Assembly: GCA_023435645.1 (NCBI GenBank)
Contig: JAEYRK010000064.1
Span: forward strand, 1-40,341
DNA length: 40,341 nt
Direction: 5' to 3'
Source of the DNA: Bacillota bacterium
GTDB lineage: Bacteria; Bacillota; Clostridia; Lachnospirales; Lachnospiraceae
The translations under genes and the position numbers were made by a program. The notes below the pieces were generated by a model. It was not told where the DNA came from and ran no database searches. It saw only the letters and a list, made by a program, of their open reading frames with translations. Positions 24,920 through 34,002 of the stretch are shown in pieces (position 1 is the first letter of the stretch; each line of letters begins with the position of its first letter).

Positions 24920-25870
24920 TTACCGTTCCTCTCGGAAGTAATTCAAGCCGCAGCCTGCCGGCTGAGAGCCCTTCTTGGATTTTTTCATTGAGCTTATGAC
25001 AAGCACAATGGTCGTAATGACGAAGGGAAGCATCACATAGAAGGCATTGGGAATCTCAATGATGTCCTTCGGCATATAGAATTGCAGTACACTGAAGGCA
25101 CCGAAGACAAAGGACCCGAAAATAGCCTTAACTGGGTTCCAGCTAGCGAAGATAACCAAGGCAACGGCAATCCACCCCTGACCGTTTACTACGGAGCTGT
25201 TGTTCCAGACACCGCCCCCGTTAATCAGAGCGAGATAAGCACCACCCAATCCGCAGATACCACCGCCAAGCAGGATATGAATGTATTTGACCAGGGTAAC
25301 CCGGATCCCTGCAGCATCCGCTGCTGCCGGATTTTCTCCGACCGCCCGCATATTTAGTCCTGTCCGGGTTCTCATCAGGTAGATACTGCAGATTACGGCT
25401 ACTACGATGGACAGATATACCAGTGGGTTATGGGAGAATAAGAGCTTTCCAACAACCGGAATATCTCCCAGTACGGGAATCGGCTTCTCAGAGACAGATG
25501 CCATGAAATCCGCTGAAAGCTTCGGGGAACCACCGGCATTCTTTATCATGATCTCTCCGAAGAACTTTGCCACTCCGCCTCCGAAGATGGTAAGGGTAAG
25601 ACCGGCTACGTTCTGGTTCGCCATAAGCGTTACTGTTACAAAGGCATAGATCAAAGCTCCGAACATCCCGATGGCAAAGGCTGCCAGTAGAGCCAATAGG
25701 AGGCTGTCCGTTCGATAGCCCACAAAAAAGCTTAGGAAGGCTCCCATGAACATCATACCCTCAACACCCAGATTCAGATTGCCTGTACGCTGGGTCATAA
25801 TCTCTCCGGTTGTACCAAAGAGTAAGGGAGTACCTGCTTTCATTGCTGCGAATAAGAAATTTAAAAACAT
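24920..25870 (-). CDS. BMP-type nucleoside ABC transporter permease (NupQ-like)
   Basis: A 316-residue permease of the BPD_transp_2 family with about 8-9 membrane segments. The start MFLNFLFAAMKAGTPLLFGTTGEIMTQRTGNLNLGVEGMMFMGA is the hallmark of the second permease of BMP-dependent nucleoside importers (NupQ, YufQ), and RTRTGLNMRAVGENPAAADAAGIRV is the cytoplasmic coupling region. It pairs with the preceding permease, whose stop is 2 bp away, and with the ATPase upstream. Last gene of the operon. Confidence 0.93.
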   Translation of the reverse strand: MFLNFLFAAMKAGTPLLFGTTGEIMTQRTGNLNLGVEGMMFMGAFLSFFVGYRTDSLLLALLAAFAIGMFGALIYAFVTVTLMANQNVAGLTLTIFGGGVAKFFGEIMIKNAGGSPKLSADFMASVSEKPIPVLGDIPVVGKLLFSHNPLVYLSIVVAVICSIYLMRTRTGLNMRAVGENPAAADAAGIRVTLVKYIHILLGGGICGLGGAYLALINGGGVWNNSSVVNGQGWIAVALVIFASWNPVKAIFGSFVFGAFSVLQFYMPKDIIEIPNAFYVMLPFVITTIVLVISSMKKSKKGSQPAGCGLNYFREER

Positions 25871-25872
25871 TT

Positions 25873-26964
25873 CTATTTTCCTCCCTTCTTAAAGGCGAAA
25901 CGGTATCTGGTAAAGAAATCAAAGCCCAGAATGAAGAACAGTATAATTCCTTGTAGAATACCGGACACTGCGGAGGATAAGCCAAAGGTACTCTGCATAA
26001 CCGAGCAGCCCTTCTCTAGCATACTGAAGCCTATGGTTACAAACAGAATAACCAGAGGGTTCAGCTTAGAGAGCCAGGCTACAGTGATTGCTGTAAAACC
26101 AACCCCTCCGGCGACACCCTCACCTAGCGTATATGCCGCTCCCGTCACCTGAGTCATTCCCGCAATGCCGCAGATAGCACCGCTGAGGAACATCGTCCTG
26201 AGTATGATTTTTTTGACATTCATCCCTGCATAACGGGCGGTATTGATACTCTCACCAACAACACTGATTTCATAGCCCTGCTTCGTAAACCTCAGATAGA
26301 TGAAGATTACAATGACCAGAATCAGACCGATCAGCCATCCGGCATGTACTCCGAAGATTTGATCCAGTCTGGCATTCTCAGAGAAGGTTGCAATCTTAGG
26401 AAATCCGGAGGAGGAAGGATCACGCCAGGGACCCTCCACGAAGTATTTAATCATATATAAGGCGATATAGTTCAGCATCAATGTAAACAGTGTCTCATTG
26501 GTACCAAACTTTGTCTTAAAGTAGGCTGGAATAAGCCCCCAGAGTCCGCCGCCCACCATTCCGGCTGCAAACATCAGGATCAACAGAAGTCCGTGGGGAA
26601 GATGATCATATTTTAAGGCAAAAAAGGTTGCGAAAATCCCTCCCATGATAATTTGACCCTCCGCACCTATATTCCAAAATCTCATTTGAAAGGCAGGGGT
26701 GATTCCCAGGGATGCAATCAGAAGCGGTATGGCAATCTTTATGGTTCCCTTGGCAGCCAGCTCGGATCTCCAGGCTCCTTTGACAATCGTGGCATAGATC
26801 TCAATCGGATTCTGACCAATTGCAAGGATAAAGATACCACCTGCCACAATCGCGGCGATCACAGCAAAGATGGACAGGGCTATGGTTTTCCCTACGGAAA
26901 GCTCTGTCTTCTTTACGATACGGATTAGGGGCTCATGGTTTTTCATTGTTCTCTCGTCCGTCAT
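25873..26964 (-). CDS. BMP-type nucleoside ABC transporter permease (NupP-like)
   Basis: A 363-residue permease of the same family, with a short cytoplasmic start and about 9-10 membrane segments. Characteristic stretches are KGTIKIAIPLLIASLGITPAFQMRFWNIGAEGQIIMGG and FTKQGYEISVVGESINTARYAGMNVKKIILR. Its ATG overlaps the ATPase stop (ATGA at 26961-26964), showing translational coupling; GGGGAGGTGCCAA precedes it. With NupQ-like it forms the membrane channel for nucleosides or purine bases. Confidence 0.93.
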   Translation of the reverse strand: MTDERTMKNHEPLIRIVKKTELSVGKTIALSIFAVIAAIVAGGIFILAIGQNPIEIYATIVKGAWRSELAAKGTIKIAIPLLIASLGITPAFQMRFWNIGAEGQIIMGGIFATFFALKYDHLPHGLLLILMFAAGMVGGGLWGLIPAYFKTKFGTNETLFTLMLNYIALYMIKYFVEGPWRDPSSSGFPKIATFSENARLDQIFGVHAGWLIGLILVIVIFIYLRFTKQGYEISVVGESINTARYAGMNVKKIILRTMFLSGAICGIAGMTQVTGAAYTLGEGVAGGVGFTAITVAWLSKLNPLVILFVTIGFSMLEKGCSVMQSTFGLSSAVSGILQGIILFFILGFDFFTRYRFAFKKGGK

Positions 26965-28496
26965 TTGGCACCTCCCCGTCCCACTGATGCATCTGTCATT
27001 AATAATCCCAGCTGCTCCTTCGTGGCATCCTTCGTGTCAATAATTCCGGTGATCCTACCATGGCAGAGAACCATAATACGGTCGCAGAGCTCCAGCATAA
27101 CATCCAGATCCTCTCCGATAAATAGGACACCGACACCCTTTTGCTTCTGCTCATTCAAGGCATCATAGATCGTATAGGAGGAGTTAATGTCAAGTCCGCG
27201 GACCGCATAGGCGGTAATCAGTACATTTGGCTGGGACTCGATTTCCCGTCCAAGCAATACCTTCTGCACATTTCCTCCGGATAACCGTCTGACCGGTGTA
27301 TCTATGCTGGGAGTTACAATATCCAGCTGTTTTACGATACGCTTTGCCAGCTCCTTCGCTCCCTTTTTGCTGAGGAAGGGACCTTTTCCTTCTTGATAGG
27401 ACTTCAGCAGCATATTATCCACGATTCCCATGGAGGCAGCCAGTCCCATCCCGAGGCGGTCCTCCGGGATGAAACTCATACTGATGCCCATCTTTATAAT
27501 TTCATTCGGCGACTTGCCGATAATATTCTCATTCTGATACAGGACAGCTCCCTTTTTTACAGGAAGAAGTCCGGCGATTGCTTCACAGAGCTCCTTCTGT
27601 CCGCTGCCGGCAACACCTGCCACTCCAAGGATCTCACCGCGGTTCAGATCAAAGCTGATATCCTTAATCATATCCACGCCATCCTCGTTGCTGACCGTCA
27701 AATGATGAATTTCCAGCAGGTTCTCTTCAAAGAAGGTTTCCGGATGTTCGATAGAAAGCTCCACCGGCCGTCCCACCATCAACTCTGTCAGCTCCTGCGC
27801 ATTTGTATCCGCGGTGGCTACTGTGGCCACACTTTCACCCTTCCGAAGGATCGTGACACGGTCACTGATTTCCAATACCTCATTCAGCTTATGGGTAATG
27901 ATGATGACTGCACAGCCCTCCTGCTTCATGCGTCGCAGAATCTCAAATAGCCTCTTTGTTTCCTGTGGGGTCAGGACCGCTGTAGGCTCATCCAAAATTA
28001 AAATATCAGCCTCACGATACAGCACCTTGATAATTTCTACGGTCTGCTTCTCACTGACTGACATCTGATAAACCGGCTTCTCTGGGTCAATATCGAGACC
28101 AAAACGGTTGCTGATCTCCTTAATTCTACCCGCTCTGGATTTTTGCAGGAAGATTCCCTTACTCTTCGATCCCAGGATGATGTTGTCCGTCGCTGATAAT
28201 GCGTCTACTAGCTTGAAATGCTGATGAATCATGCCGACACCGAGCCGAATGGCATCCTCTGGGGAATTGATTGTAACCGGCTGCCCATCAATAAAAATAG
28301 AACCGCTGTCAGGTTTGTAAATGCCCGAAAGCATGTTCATCAATGTTGTTTTCCCCGATCCGTTTTCCCCAAGCAGGGCGAGAATCTCGCCCTGCTGCAC
28401 GGAAAGGTCTATTTTGTTGTTTGCCACAACCGACCCAAATGTCTTTGTAATCTGTTTCAGTTCGATTGCCATTGTTTCATTCATTTTATTTTCCAC
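26961..28496 (-). CDS. BMP-type nucleoside ABC transporter ATPase (NupO-like)
   Basis: A 511-residue double-domain ATPase. The first half has Walker A GENGSGKTT (residues about 43-51), a variant signature YQMSVSEKQ and Walker B LILDEPTAVLTPQE. The second half has the degenerate Walker A GVAGSGQKE usual for sugar/nucleoside ATPases, signature RLSGGNVQK, and LITAYAVRGLD in place of the more common x-PTRGLD. The track start GTG at 28496 has only GGTGG before it; ATG at 28484 or 28472 is possible. It energises the two permeases downstream for the BMP lipoprotein. Confidence 0.93.
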   Translation of the reverse strand: MENKMNETMAIELKQITKTFGSVVANNKIDLSVQQGEILALLGENGSGKTTLMNMLSGIYKPDSGSIFIDGQPVTINSPEDAIRLGVGMIHQHFKLVDALSATDNIILGSKSKGIFLQKSRAGRIKEISNRFGLDIDPEKPVYQMSVSEKQTVEIIKVLYREADILILDEPTAVLTPQETKRLFEILRRMKQEGCAVIIITHKLNEVLEISDRVTILRKGESVATVATADTNAQELTELMVGRPVELSIEHPETFFEENLLEIHHLTVSNEDGVDMIKDISFDLNRGEILGVAGVAGSGQKELCEAIAGLLPVKKGAVLYQNENIIGKSPNEIIKMGISMSFIPEDRLGMGLAASMGIVDNMLLKSYQEGKGPFLSKKGAKELAKRIVKQLDIVTPSIDTPVRRLSGGNVQKVLLGREIESQPNVLITAYAVRGLDINSSYTIYDALNEQKQKGVGVLFIGEDLDVMLELCDRIMVLCHGRITGIIDTKDATKEQLGLLMTDASVGRGGAK

Positions 28497-28586
28497 AATG
28501 CCACCAGCCTATTTCTATGATAATTGAATGCCTGCAATCTAAGGATACGCTATATTCTTCTGATTTCTTATACTTCTTCAAAGCTC

Positions 28587-29702
28587 TTATTTTACTTCAA
28601 CGTTCTTATAATACCAGTTCATAGCTCCTGTGATATCCCCATCGGAGAGGAACTCGCCAGCCTTACATACCTCATTACCGGCATTATCGAATAAGGAACC
28701 CTCGAAGACCTTGAAGCCATCAATAATTTTCTTTTTCGCTGCATCAATTGCTTCCTTTGTTCCGGGAGCACAATTATCAGACAGAGGGGAGAGATCCACC
28801 AGACCGTCATCCATGCCTCCGAAATAGTTTTCGTTCTTCCAATTTCCTTCCATTACTGCCTTCGCTGCCTTGGTATAATATACACCCCAGTTCCAAATCG
28901 GTGCGGTCAGATGTGCGGAAGGAGCATCCTTCGTCATATCGGAATTATAACCGATACCGAAAGCACCTCTTGCCTGGGCTGCCATCTGAGGAGCAGTAGT
29001 ATCCGCATGCTGAGCGATAACATCACAGCCCAGATCCAGTAACGCTTCTGCAGCTTGTCCCTCTAAGGTAGGATCGAACCAGGTATTGGTAACCTTAACA
29101 TAAACCTTGGCATTGGGATTTACGGATTCAACTCCCATGGCGAAGGCATTAATGCCACCGGTAACCTCAGAGTTGTCTACGCCCATTGCTGCTACAAAAC
29201 CTATCATATTGGATTTGGTCTTCAGTCCGGCTGCGATACCTGAAAGATAACGAGCCTGGTAGATACGGCCGAAATAGTTATTGAAGTTCGTGCTATTGCT
29301 CTTATATCCTGAACCATGGGAGAAGATTACCTCAGGATGCTCAGTTGCAAGCTGCTCCATGGTGTCCATGTAACCCCAGCTGGTACCAAAGATGATATCT
29401 GCACCTTCCTCAATGCATTCCTCCATTGCTGTTCTAATTGCAACAGCATCCGTATCGTCTACATTATTCTTACGGATAATCTGTGCATCGGTAAGCTTAA
29501 GCTCCTTCTGCATTGCTACGATCCCCTGATCATGCGCATAGGTATAGCCGGCACCATCCGCAGGATTTCCGATATGAATTACACCAACCTTAAAATCCTT
29601 CTTCTCTCCGTCCTTTGCTTCTTCCTTCTTGCCACATGCACTGAGTGCAAGCACCATCATTACGATGAAAGCGAGTGACCATAACTTTCTTGCCTTAAAC
29701 AT
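28587..29702 (-). CDS. BMP family substrate-binding lipoprotein
   Basis: A 371-residue lipoprotein of the Bmp/PnrA/Med family. A signal peptide with lipobox LSAC (residues 20-23) precedes KVGVIHIGNPADGAGYTYAHDQGI, then IIFGTSWGYMDTMEQLA, HPEVIFSHGSGYKSN, and QARYLSGIAAGLKTKSNMIGFVAA, all conserved in purine-nucleoside-binding BMP proteins. It is tethered outside the membrane and delivers nucleosides to the permeases. AAGGAGGAGAAATC precedes the ATG. Being directly downstream of xpt supports a purine ligand. Confidence 0.94.
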   Translation of the reverse strand: MFKARKLWSLAFIVMMVLALSACGKKEEAKDGEKKDFKVGVIHIGNPADGAGYTYAHDQGIVAMQKELKLTDAQIIRKNNVDDTDAVAIRTAMEECIEEGADIIFGTSWGYMDTMEQLATEHPEVIFSHGSGYKSNSTNFNNYFGRIYQARYLSGIAAGLKTKSNMIGFVAAMGVDNSEVTGGINAFAMGVESVNPNAKVYVKVTNTWFDPTLEGQAAEALLDLGCDVIAQHADTTAPQMAAQARGAFGIGYNSDMTKDAPSAHLTAPIWNWGVYYTKAAKAVMEGNWKNENYFGGMDDGLVDLSPLSDNCAPGTKEAIDAAKKKIIDGFKVFEGSLFDNAGNEVCKAGEFLSDGDITGAMNWYYKNVEVK

Positions 29703-29833
29703 GATTTCTCCTCCTTATGATAGGTTGGACTTGGCTTCCTTTTCGTAAGCTTATCCCCCGATAACAAATGAAATGCTCCACCAATCCACTTGCTTAATTA
29801 TATTTACAGGGCAAGCTCCTGCCCATTGTAAAT

Positions 29834-30409
29834 CTATTCCCGGAATGTTATTCCTTCCTCCTCGCTCATCGAATCGATAATAGCCAGGGATTCAACTCGC
29901 ACTCCACTTGCTCTGACCAGCTGTCCACCCTCCTGGAAGCCCTTCTCTATCACTATTCCGGCTCCTATCAGAGTTGCCTTGGCATCACGAACCAGCTTCG
30001 TTAAACCCAATAAGGCACTGCCGTTGGCAAGAAAATCGTCTATGATCAGTACTCTGTCCTCCAGCCTTAAAAATTCCTTCGAAACGATAATATCGTATAC
30101 CTTCCCATGGGTGAAGGATTCCACCTTACAGGTATAGACATCCCCTGCAATATTCTTAGTCTGTGTCTTCTTGGCAAATAGTACGGGGACCTTAAAATAT
30201 TGGGCTGCAATACAGGCAATTCCTATTCCGGATGCCTCTATCGTAAGTATCTTCGTAATCTCACAGTCTGCAAAACGTCTCTTCAATTCCTTACCGATCT
30301 CTTCAAACAGCATAATATCCATCTGATGGTTCAGAAAGCTGTCCACCTTCAGGACATTACCGGATCTAATCCTGCCATCCTTTATAATTCTGTCTTTCAA
30401 AAGCTGCAT
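29834..30409 (-). CDS. xpt: Xanthine phosphoribosyltransferase
   Basis: A 191-residue type I phosphoribosyltransferase matching Xpt in length and sequence: MQLLKDRIIKDGRIRSGNVLKVDSFLNHQMD, ILTIEASGIGIACIAAQYFKVPVLFAKK, and the PRPP loop VLIIDDFLANGSALLGL with two aspartates. It converts xanthine plus PRPP to XMP for purine salvage. The start at 30409 gives the usual length; an in-frame GTG at 30421 would add four residues. It is the first gene of the purine salvage and uptake cluster; bmp lies 131 bp downstream. Confidence 0.94.
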   Translation of the reverse strand: MQLLKDRIIKDGRIRSGNVLKVDSFLNHQMDIMLFEEIGKELKRRFADCEITKILTIEASGIGIACIAAQYFKVPVLFAKKTQTKNIAGDVYTCKVESFTHGKVYDIIVSKEFLRLEDRVLIIDDFLANGSALLGLTKLVRDAKATLIGAGIVIEKGFQEGGQLVRASGVRVESLAIIDSMSEEEGITFRE

Positions 30410-30429
30410 CTCACTACCCACTTTTCTAT

Positions 30430-30444
30430 CGTTATTTTATAACG
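30430..30444. promoter_or_regulatory. 15-bp palindrome just upstream of xpt
   Basis: CGTTAT-TTT-ATAACG, two perfect 6-bp arms, lies 20 bp upstream of the xpt start codon. It could be an operator. A candidate promoter (TTGCTT, 17 bp, TAAGAT on the minus strand) lies a little further upstream. Confidence 0.35.
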
Positions 30445-30529
30445 AATCACTACACAAGGTAATCTTAAACCTTAATTCGACAATAAGCAATTTAGCATTT
30501 TTAATAAGTATTATTACTATAATTAATAT

Positions 30530-30683
30530 ACCACCCCATCCTAAGTGGTTTAAAAACCACCCGTATCATGAAGTCCCCTGATCTATTCCTCCGGGGATCC
30601 CCATATACGGGTGGAAGTTTTAATAGCCTGTTATAAATATACCGGCTTCCTCTTGCTTTGGAAGGCTGCAACCCTCCTTGCAT
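30530..30683 (-). ncRNA. Foldable segment between rubrerythrin and xpt genes
   Basis: CCACCCGTAT (30557-30566) pairs with ATACGGGTGG (30605-30614), a 10-bp stem around a 38-nt interior with its own CCCC/GGGG pairing; on the minus strand TTTTT follows. The same arm can pair instead with GTGGTTT (30545-30551), which in turn can pair with ACCAC (30530-30534). Upstream, GGAGGG/CCTTCC and GGAAG/CTTCC pairings alternate too. This could be an elaborate terminator of rbr, a cis-regulatory RNA for xpt, or the end of a decayed transposon. No gene is supported here and no known riboswitch consensus is recognised. Confidence 0.4.
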
Positions 30684-30697
30684 AAACGCCTGCCTTC

Positions 30698-31252
30698 TTA
30701 GAATTTCTTATATAGTTCTTTCTTGGTTCCACAGACCGGGCATTTGTCCGGAGCTTCGTCTAGTACCGTATGTCCGCAAATCGGACAGATATAGACGGAT
30801 TCCAGTTCAAAATCCTTACCTTCCCTAGCAGCTGCCTGAGCTCTCTCAAAGAGTACCACATGCTGCTTCTCTGCTTCCAGAGCATAATGGAAGGATCTTA
30901 AAGCTCCCGGTTCCTCCTGAAACTCAGCAGCATTCAGATATACGGGATACATCTGCTCAATCTCATGACGCTCTCCGTTAATGCCACCCTGAAGATTATC
31001 CACTGTCGAGCCGATACCAAATACAGCGCCACAGGTAACGGTTGCATCAGAAATATCACCAGCAATTACACGAAAGTGATTTCCGGCATGAACGCTCTCT
31101 GCATAACCTATTGCCTCAAATAGCTTAGCAATATTCGGAAAACCTTCCTTCAATGCAATTTGACCCCAATGGAGATATCTCATATGTGCCAAGCTTTCTC
31201 CGCCATACGCTGAATGTAAGAATTCCGATGTCATTGCATTTTTTACTGCCAT
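30698..31252 (-). CDS. rbr: Rubrerythrin
   Basis: A 184-residue rubrerythrin. The N-terminal four-helix domain carries the diiron ligands (E19, E52, H55 region, E94/E97 and E128-x2-H131 in EAEKQHVVLF), and the C-terminal rubredoxin domain has C156-x2-C159 and C171-x2-C174 (CPICG and CPVCG). It reduces hydrogen peroxide to water in anaerobes, completing the superoxide reductase pathway. AAAAAGGAGGCTAAAAA precedes the ATG. It lies 75 bp after korB on the same strand. Confidence 0.95.
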   Translation of the reverse strand: MAVKNAMTSEFLHSAYGGESLAHMRYLHWGQIALKEGFPNIAKLFEAIGYAESVHAGNHFRVIAGDISDATVTCGAVFGIGSTVDNLQGGINGERHEIEQMYPVYLNAAEFQEEPGALRSFHYALEAEKQHVVLFERAQAAAREGKDFELESVYICPICGHTVLDEAPDKCPVCGTKKELYKKF

Positions 31253-31327
31253 TTTTTAGCCTCCTTTTTCATTTGATTGGTTTCTATGCTTCTTTGTTCT
31301 ATAATTGCCATCATGTCCGCTACTCAC

Positions 31328-32179
31328 TCATTGTAAATCCTTCATTAATTTGCTCAGCATATCCGGCTGCTTCTCCCGATCAATCAGCGGGATACCGTTA
31401 TTCAATATCGGATGCTTCTGGTGATAATCAGGCTTCTCCTCCCGGTATAATATTCCAATCGGAATCCTGTCACCGAACTCCATCGCCCTTTGCAAAGCAG
31501 ATGCCTTATCCGTCGCATCATAACCCTCTTCCAGCTCATACACCCTTTGATTATAAAAGGCAAAGGTGTTCAGCTTATTGAAGCTGACACAGGGCTGAAG
31601 TACATCCACAAGGGCATAGCCCTGATATTCGATCGCCTGCTTCATGATAGATACCAAATGCTCCTTACGCCCACTAAAGGCTCTGGCTACAAAGCCTGCT
31701 CCTGCGGCAATCCCAACCAGGACCGGATTGAGTGGTGTATTCATACTTCCGAATACCTGAACCTCAGTTATCATACCCTCCATTGTAGTCGGGGATGCCT
31801 GCCCCTTCGTCAGCCCATATATCTGGTTATCATGGACAATATGAGTTATATTTACATTTCTTCTAATATTATGCAGAAAATGGTTCCCGCCTTCACCATA
31901 GGAATCTCCATCACCGCTGTCTACAATTACTGTCAGCTTCTCATTGACAATCTTCGCTGCGATGGCCGGTGGCAGAGCCCTGCCATGAAGACCACAAAAG
32001 GCATTGGCACCGATGTATTGCGGCAGCTTTGCTGCTTGCCCTATTCCGCCTACCATCAGAACCTCAGACGGATCCTTCCCCAGCTCCTCAAGTGCTGTTT
32101 TCAGACTATCCAGAATACTGAAGTTGCCACAGCCCGGACACCAGGCTGTCTCGTAGGTGCAAAAGGTTGACTTACTCAT
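31328..32179 (-). CDS. korB: 2-oxoacid:ferredoxin oxidoreductase beta subunit
   Basis: A 283-residue thiamine-pyrophosphate subunit. Iron-sulfur ligands begin in TAWCPGCGNFSIL (two cysteines near residues 14 and 17), and the TPP/Mg2+ site is VDSGDGDSYGEGGNHFLHNIRRN with NQIYGLTKGQASPTT. It works with KorA to convert a 2-oxoacid plus CoA to acyl-CoA and CO2, reducing ferredoxin; 2-oxoglutarate, pyruvate or branched-chain oxoacids are possible. Its ATG overlaps the korA stop (32176-32179). No separate ferredoxin (KorD) subunit gene is adjacent. Confidence 0.93.
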   Translation of the reverse strand: MSKSTFCTYETAWCPGCGNFSILDSLKTALEELGKDPSEVLMVGGIGQAAKLPQYIGANAFCGLHGRALPPAIAAKIVNEKLTVIVDSGDGDSYGEGGNHFLHNIRRNVNITHIVHDNQIYGLTKGQASPTTMEGMITEVQVFGSMNTPLNPVLVGIAAGAGFVARAFSGRKEHLVSIMKQAIEYQGYALVDVLQPCVSFNKLNTFAFYNQRVYELEEGYDATDKASALQRAMEFGDRIPIGILYREEKPDYHQKHPILNNGIPLIDREKQPDMLSKLMKDLQ

Positions 32180-33879
32180 ACCATTCCCTCCCTTCTGATT
32201 CTGTCTGCAATCTCTTCCCCTGAAAGCTGACGCCCGTCATATTTTAGGATACTAAGTCCACATTCGATGCCTGTTTGCTCTCTGATTAACTGGGCCAGCT
32301 GTCCGGTCGCATTCTGCTCTACATTGATGATTCTTTCTGCCTTGCCCGCCTTCTCCCTCAGCAGCTTCTGAGGCAAGGGATAAACATCTCCGAACACTAA
32401 GGCGGCATAGCTCCTGTTCTTCTCTCCGTTCAATAGGCTGACGGCTTCCATGATTGGACCATAGGTGGAACCCCATCCAATCAATAAGGTATCAAAATCC
32501 TCTGCGCCGATAAACTCCGGTTCTAAAAGCTCCTGCTCCAGTTGCTTTAGCTTACCGAGCCTCTTATCCATCATACGGACTCTTATTTCCGCAGATTCTG
32601 TTATTCTACCGTATTCATCATGCTCATCACTGTCCGCGGTAACAAGATGCTTAGACCTACCGGGTAACAGTCTGGGAGAAATCCCATCCTCGGTAAAGCG
32701 GTAGCGGTTATACTCCCATTCACTCTCTGCGTTTGCACCTATTTCGGATAGATATGCTTCCGCTGTCCTCTTCGGGTCCACGACATGAATCTGCTCCAGG
32801 TCGAAGGGTTTTACTGTTGCATAGGAATCGCCCAGATATTGGTCACTGAGCAGTAGCACAGGGATCTGGTACTTCTCAGCAAGCTTAAGGGCCCTGGCGG
32901 TCTGATAAAAGGCATCTGTATGATTTCTTAACGCAATTACCATTCTAGGAAATTCTCCATGAGAAGCTGAAATCATGAACTTTAAATCACTCTGCTCTGT
33001 TCTGGTCGGAAGTCCGGTTGCCGGTCCCGGCCTCTGTACATTGACAATTACAATCGGTATCTCTGCTATCCCTGCAAAGCCCAGGGCCTCCACCATCAGT
33101 GAGAAGCCACCGCCGGAGGTGCCCGTCATCGCCGGTACCCCGGCAAAGGAAGCACCGATTGCCATATTGATTGCAGCGATTTCATCCTCCGCCTGTTCTA
33201 CAATTATTCCGGTCTCCAGACTCTGCTCTGAAAGATATTCCATCACCGAGGTCGATGGGGACATTGGGTATGCACTGTAAAAACGTAAGCCTGCGGCTAT
33301 TGCGCCTAAGCCCAAGGCCTGACTTCCCGTTAATAGCATAGCCTCCTTCCTGTCTCCTCTGAGCAGTGGATATTTGCTATCCGTTAGCTCATAGCCCTTG
33401 GTCAGTGCACTCACATTAAGCTCTAAATACTGTTCCTTTACATATTTCTTTAGTTCCCTTGCTCCATCCTCTAGATTCAGGCTGAATATCTTTAGTAAAA
33501 CACCTACAGCAATACTCCCAAGGACCCTGGGATTCCCCAGCTCCTTACCAATCGCTGTGAAGTCTGCCTTAATGGTCCTTGAATCCTCTGAAGCAAACCT
33601 GCTATCACATAAGATAAAGCCCTCTGCTTTCAGCTGTCCGATATGGAGCTCAATCGTCTCCTCTGTTAGTGCAACGATACCGTCCAGTCGATCACTGTGT
33701 GATAGTATCGGCTCGGTTCCAAACCGTACCAGGGAAAAATTATGTCCTCCTCGAACCCGGGACATAAAATCTCTTACAGTAAATACAGAATAACCGGAAT
33801 CTTTTAAGATTTTTTGAAATATGGATACCGAGGTCTCGATACCCTGCCCGGCTGCTCCACCGATTAATAATTGATACAC
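32176..33879 (-). CDS. korA: 2-oxoacid:ferredoxin oxidoreductase alpha subunit with fused gamma domain
   Basis: A 567-residue fusion: residues 1-180 are the gamma (KorC) domain, starting YQLLIGGAAGQGIETSVSIFQKIL with FMSRVRGGHNFSLVRF; residues 190-560 are the alpha domain, with GSQALGLGAIAAGLRFYSAYPMSPSTSVMEYL and EQAEDEIAAINMAIGASFAGVPAMTGTSGGGFSLM. The GTG at 33877-33879 follows AGGAGGGATGTATTA and is the best start; the frame stays open to 33933 without family similarity. Part of the korAB pair that feeds reduced ferredoxin to the cell, including the lactate enzyme. Confidence 0.93.
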   Translation of the reverse strand: MYQLLIGGAAGQGIETSVSIFQKILKDSGYSVFTVRDFMSRVRGGHNFSLVRFGTEPILSHSDRLDGIVALTEETIELHIGQLKAEGFILCDSRFASEDSRTIKADFTAIGKELGNPRVLGSIAVGVLLKIFSLNLEDGARELKKYVKEQYLELNVSALTKGYELTDSKYPLLRGDRKEAMLLTGSQALGLGAIAAGLRFYSAYPMSPSTSVMEYLSEQSLETGIIVEQAEDEIAAINMAIGASFAGVPAMTGTSGGGFSLMVEALGFAGIAEIPIVIVNVQRPGPATGLPTRTEQSDLKFMISASHGEFPRMVIALRNHTDAFYQTARALKLAEKYQIPVLLLSDQYLGDSYATVKPFDLEQIHVVDPKRTAEAYLSEIGANAESEWEYNRYRFTEDGISPRLLPGRSKHLVTADSDEHDEYGRITESAEIRVRMMDKRLGKLKQLEQELLEPEFIGAEDFDTLLIGWGSTYGPIMEAVSLLNGEKNRSYAALVFGDVYPLPQKLLREKAGKAERIINVEQNATGQLAQLIREQTGIECGLSILKYDGRQLSGEEIADRIRREGMV

Positions 33880-33958
33880 TAATACATCCCTCCTGACTTT
33901 TTTATGTTCAAAACTTAAATATGTAAAAAGCATAAATAAGTATATGACAGAATTTGTG

Positions 33959-33983
33959 AAAAAAATAACCTTATTGTCAGGTT
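33959..33983 (-). terminator. Weak terminator-like hairpin in the korA leader
   Basis: TAACCT (33965-33970) and AGGTTA (33978-33983) form a 6-bp stem with a 7-nt loop, followed on the minus strand by six T (A run 33959-33964). It lies between the korA promoter and start codon. A competing pairing of 33979-33983 with 33992-33996 is possible. Confidence 0.45.
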
Positions 33984-34002
33984 AAATAACAATAACCATT
34001 AC

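Noticed and set aside
29757..29833. GGGCA/TGCCC hairpin between xpt and bmp as a terminator or riboswitch
   Set aside because: Only a 5-bp core stem without T tract and without any purine aptamer core; not enough to call.
30501..30683. Minus-strand ORF of 60 codons between rbr and xpt
   Set aside because: No ribosome site and no recognisable product; the region is better explained by RNA-like or element-like inverted repeats.
31490..32170. Plus-strand ORF of 226 codons opposite korB
   Set aside because: Shadow of korB, whose TPP and Fe-S motifs are unambiguous.
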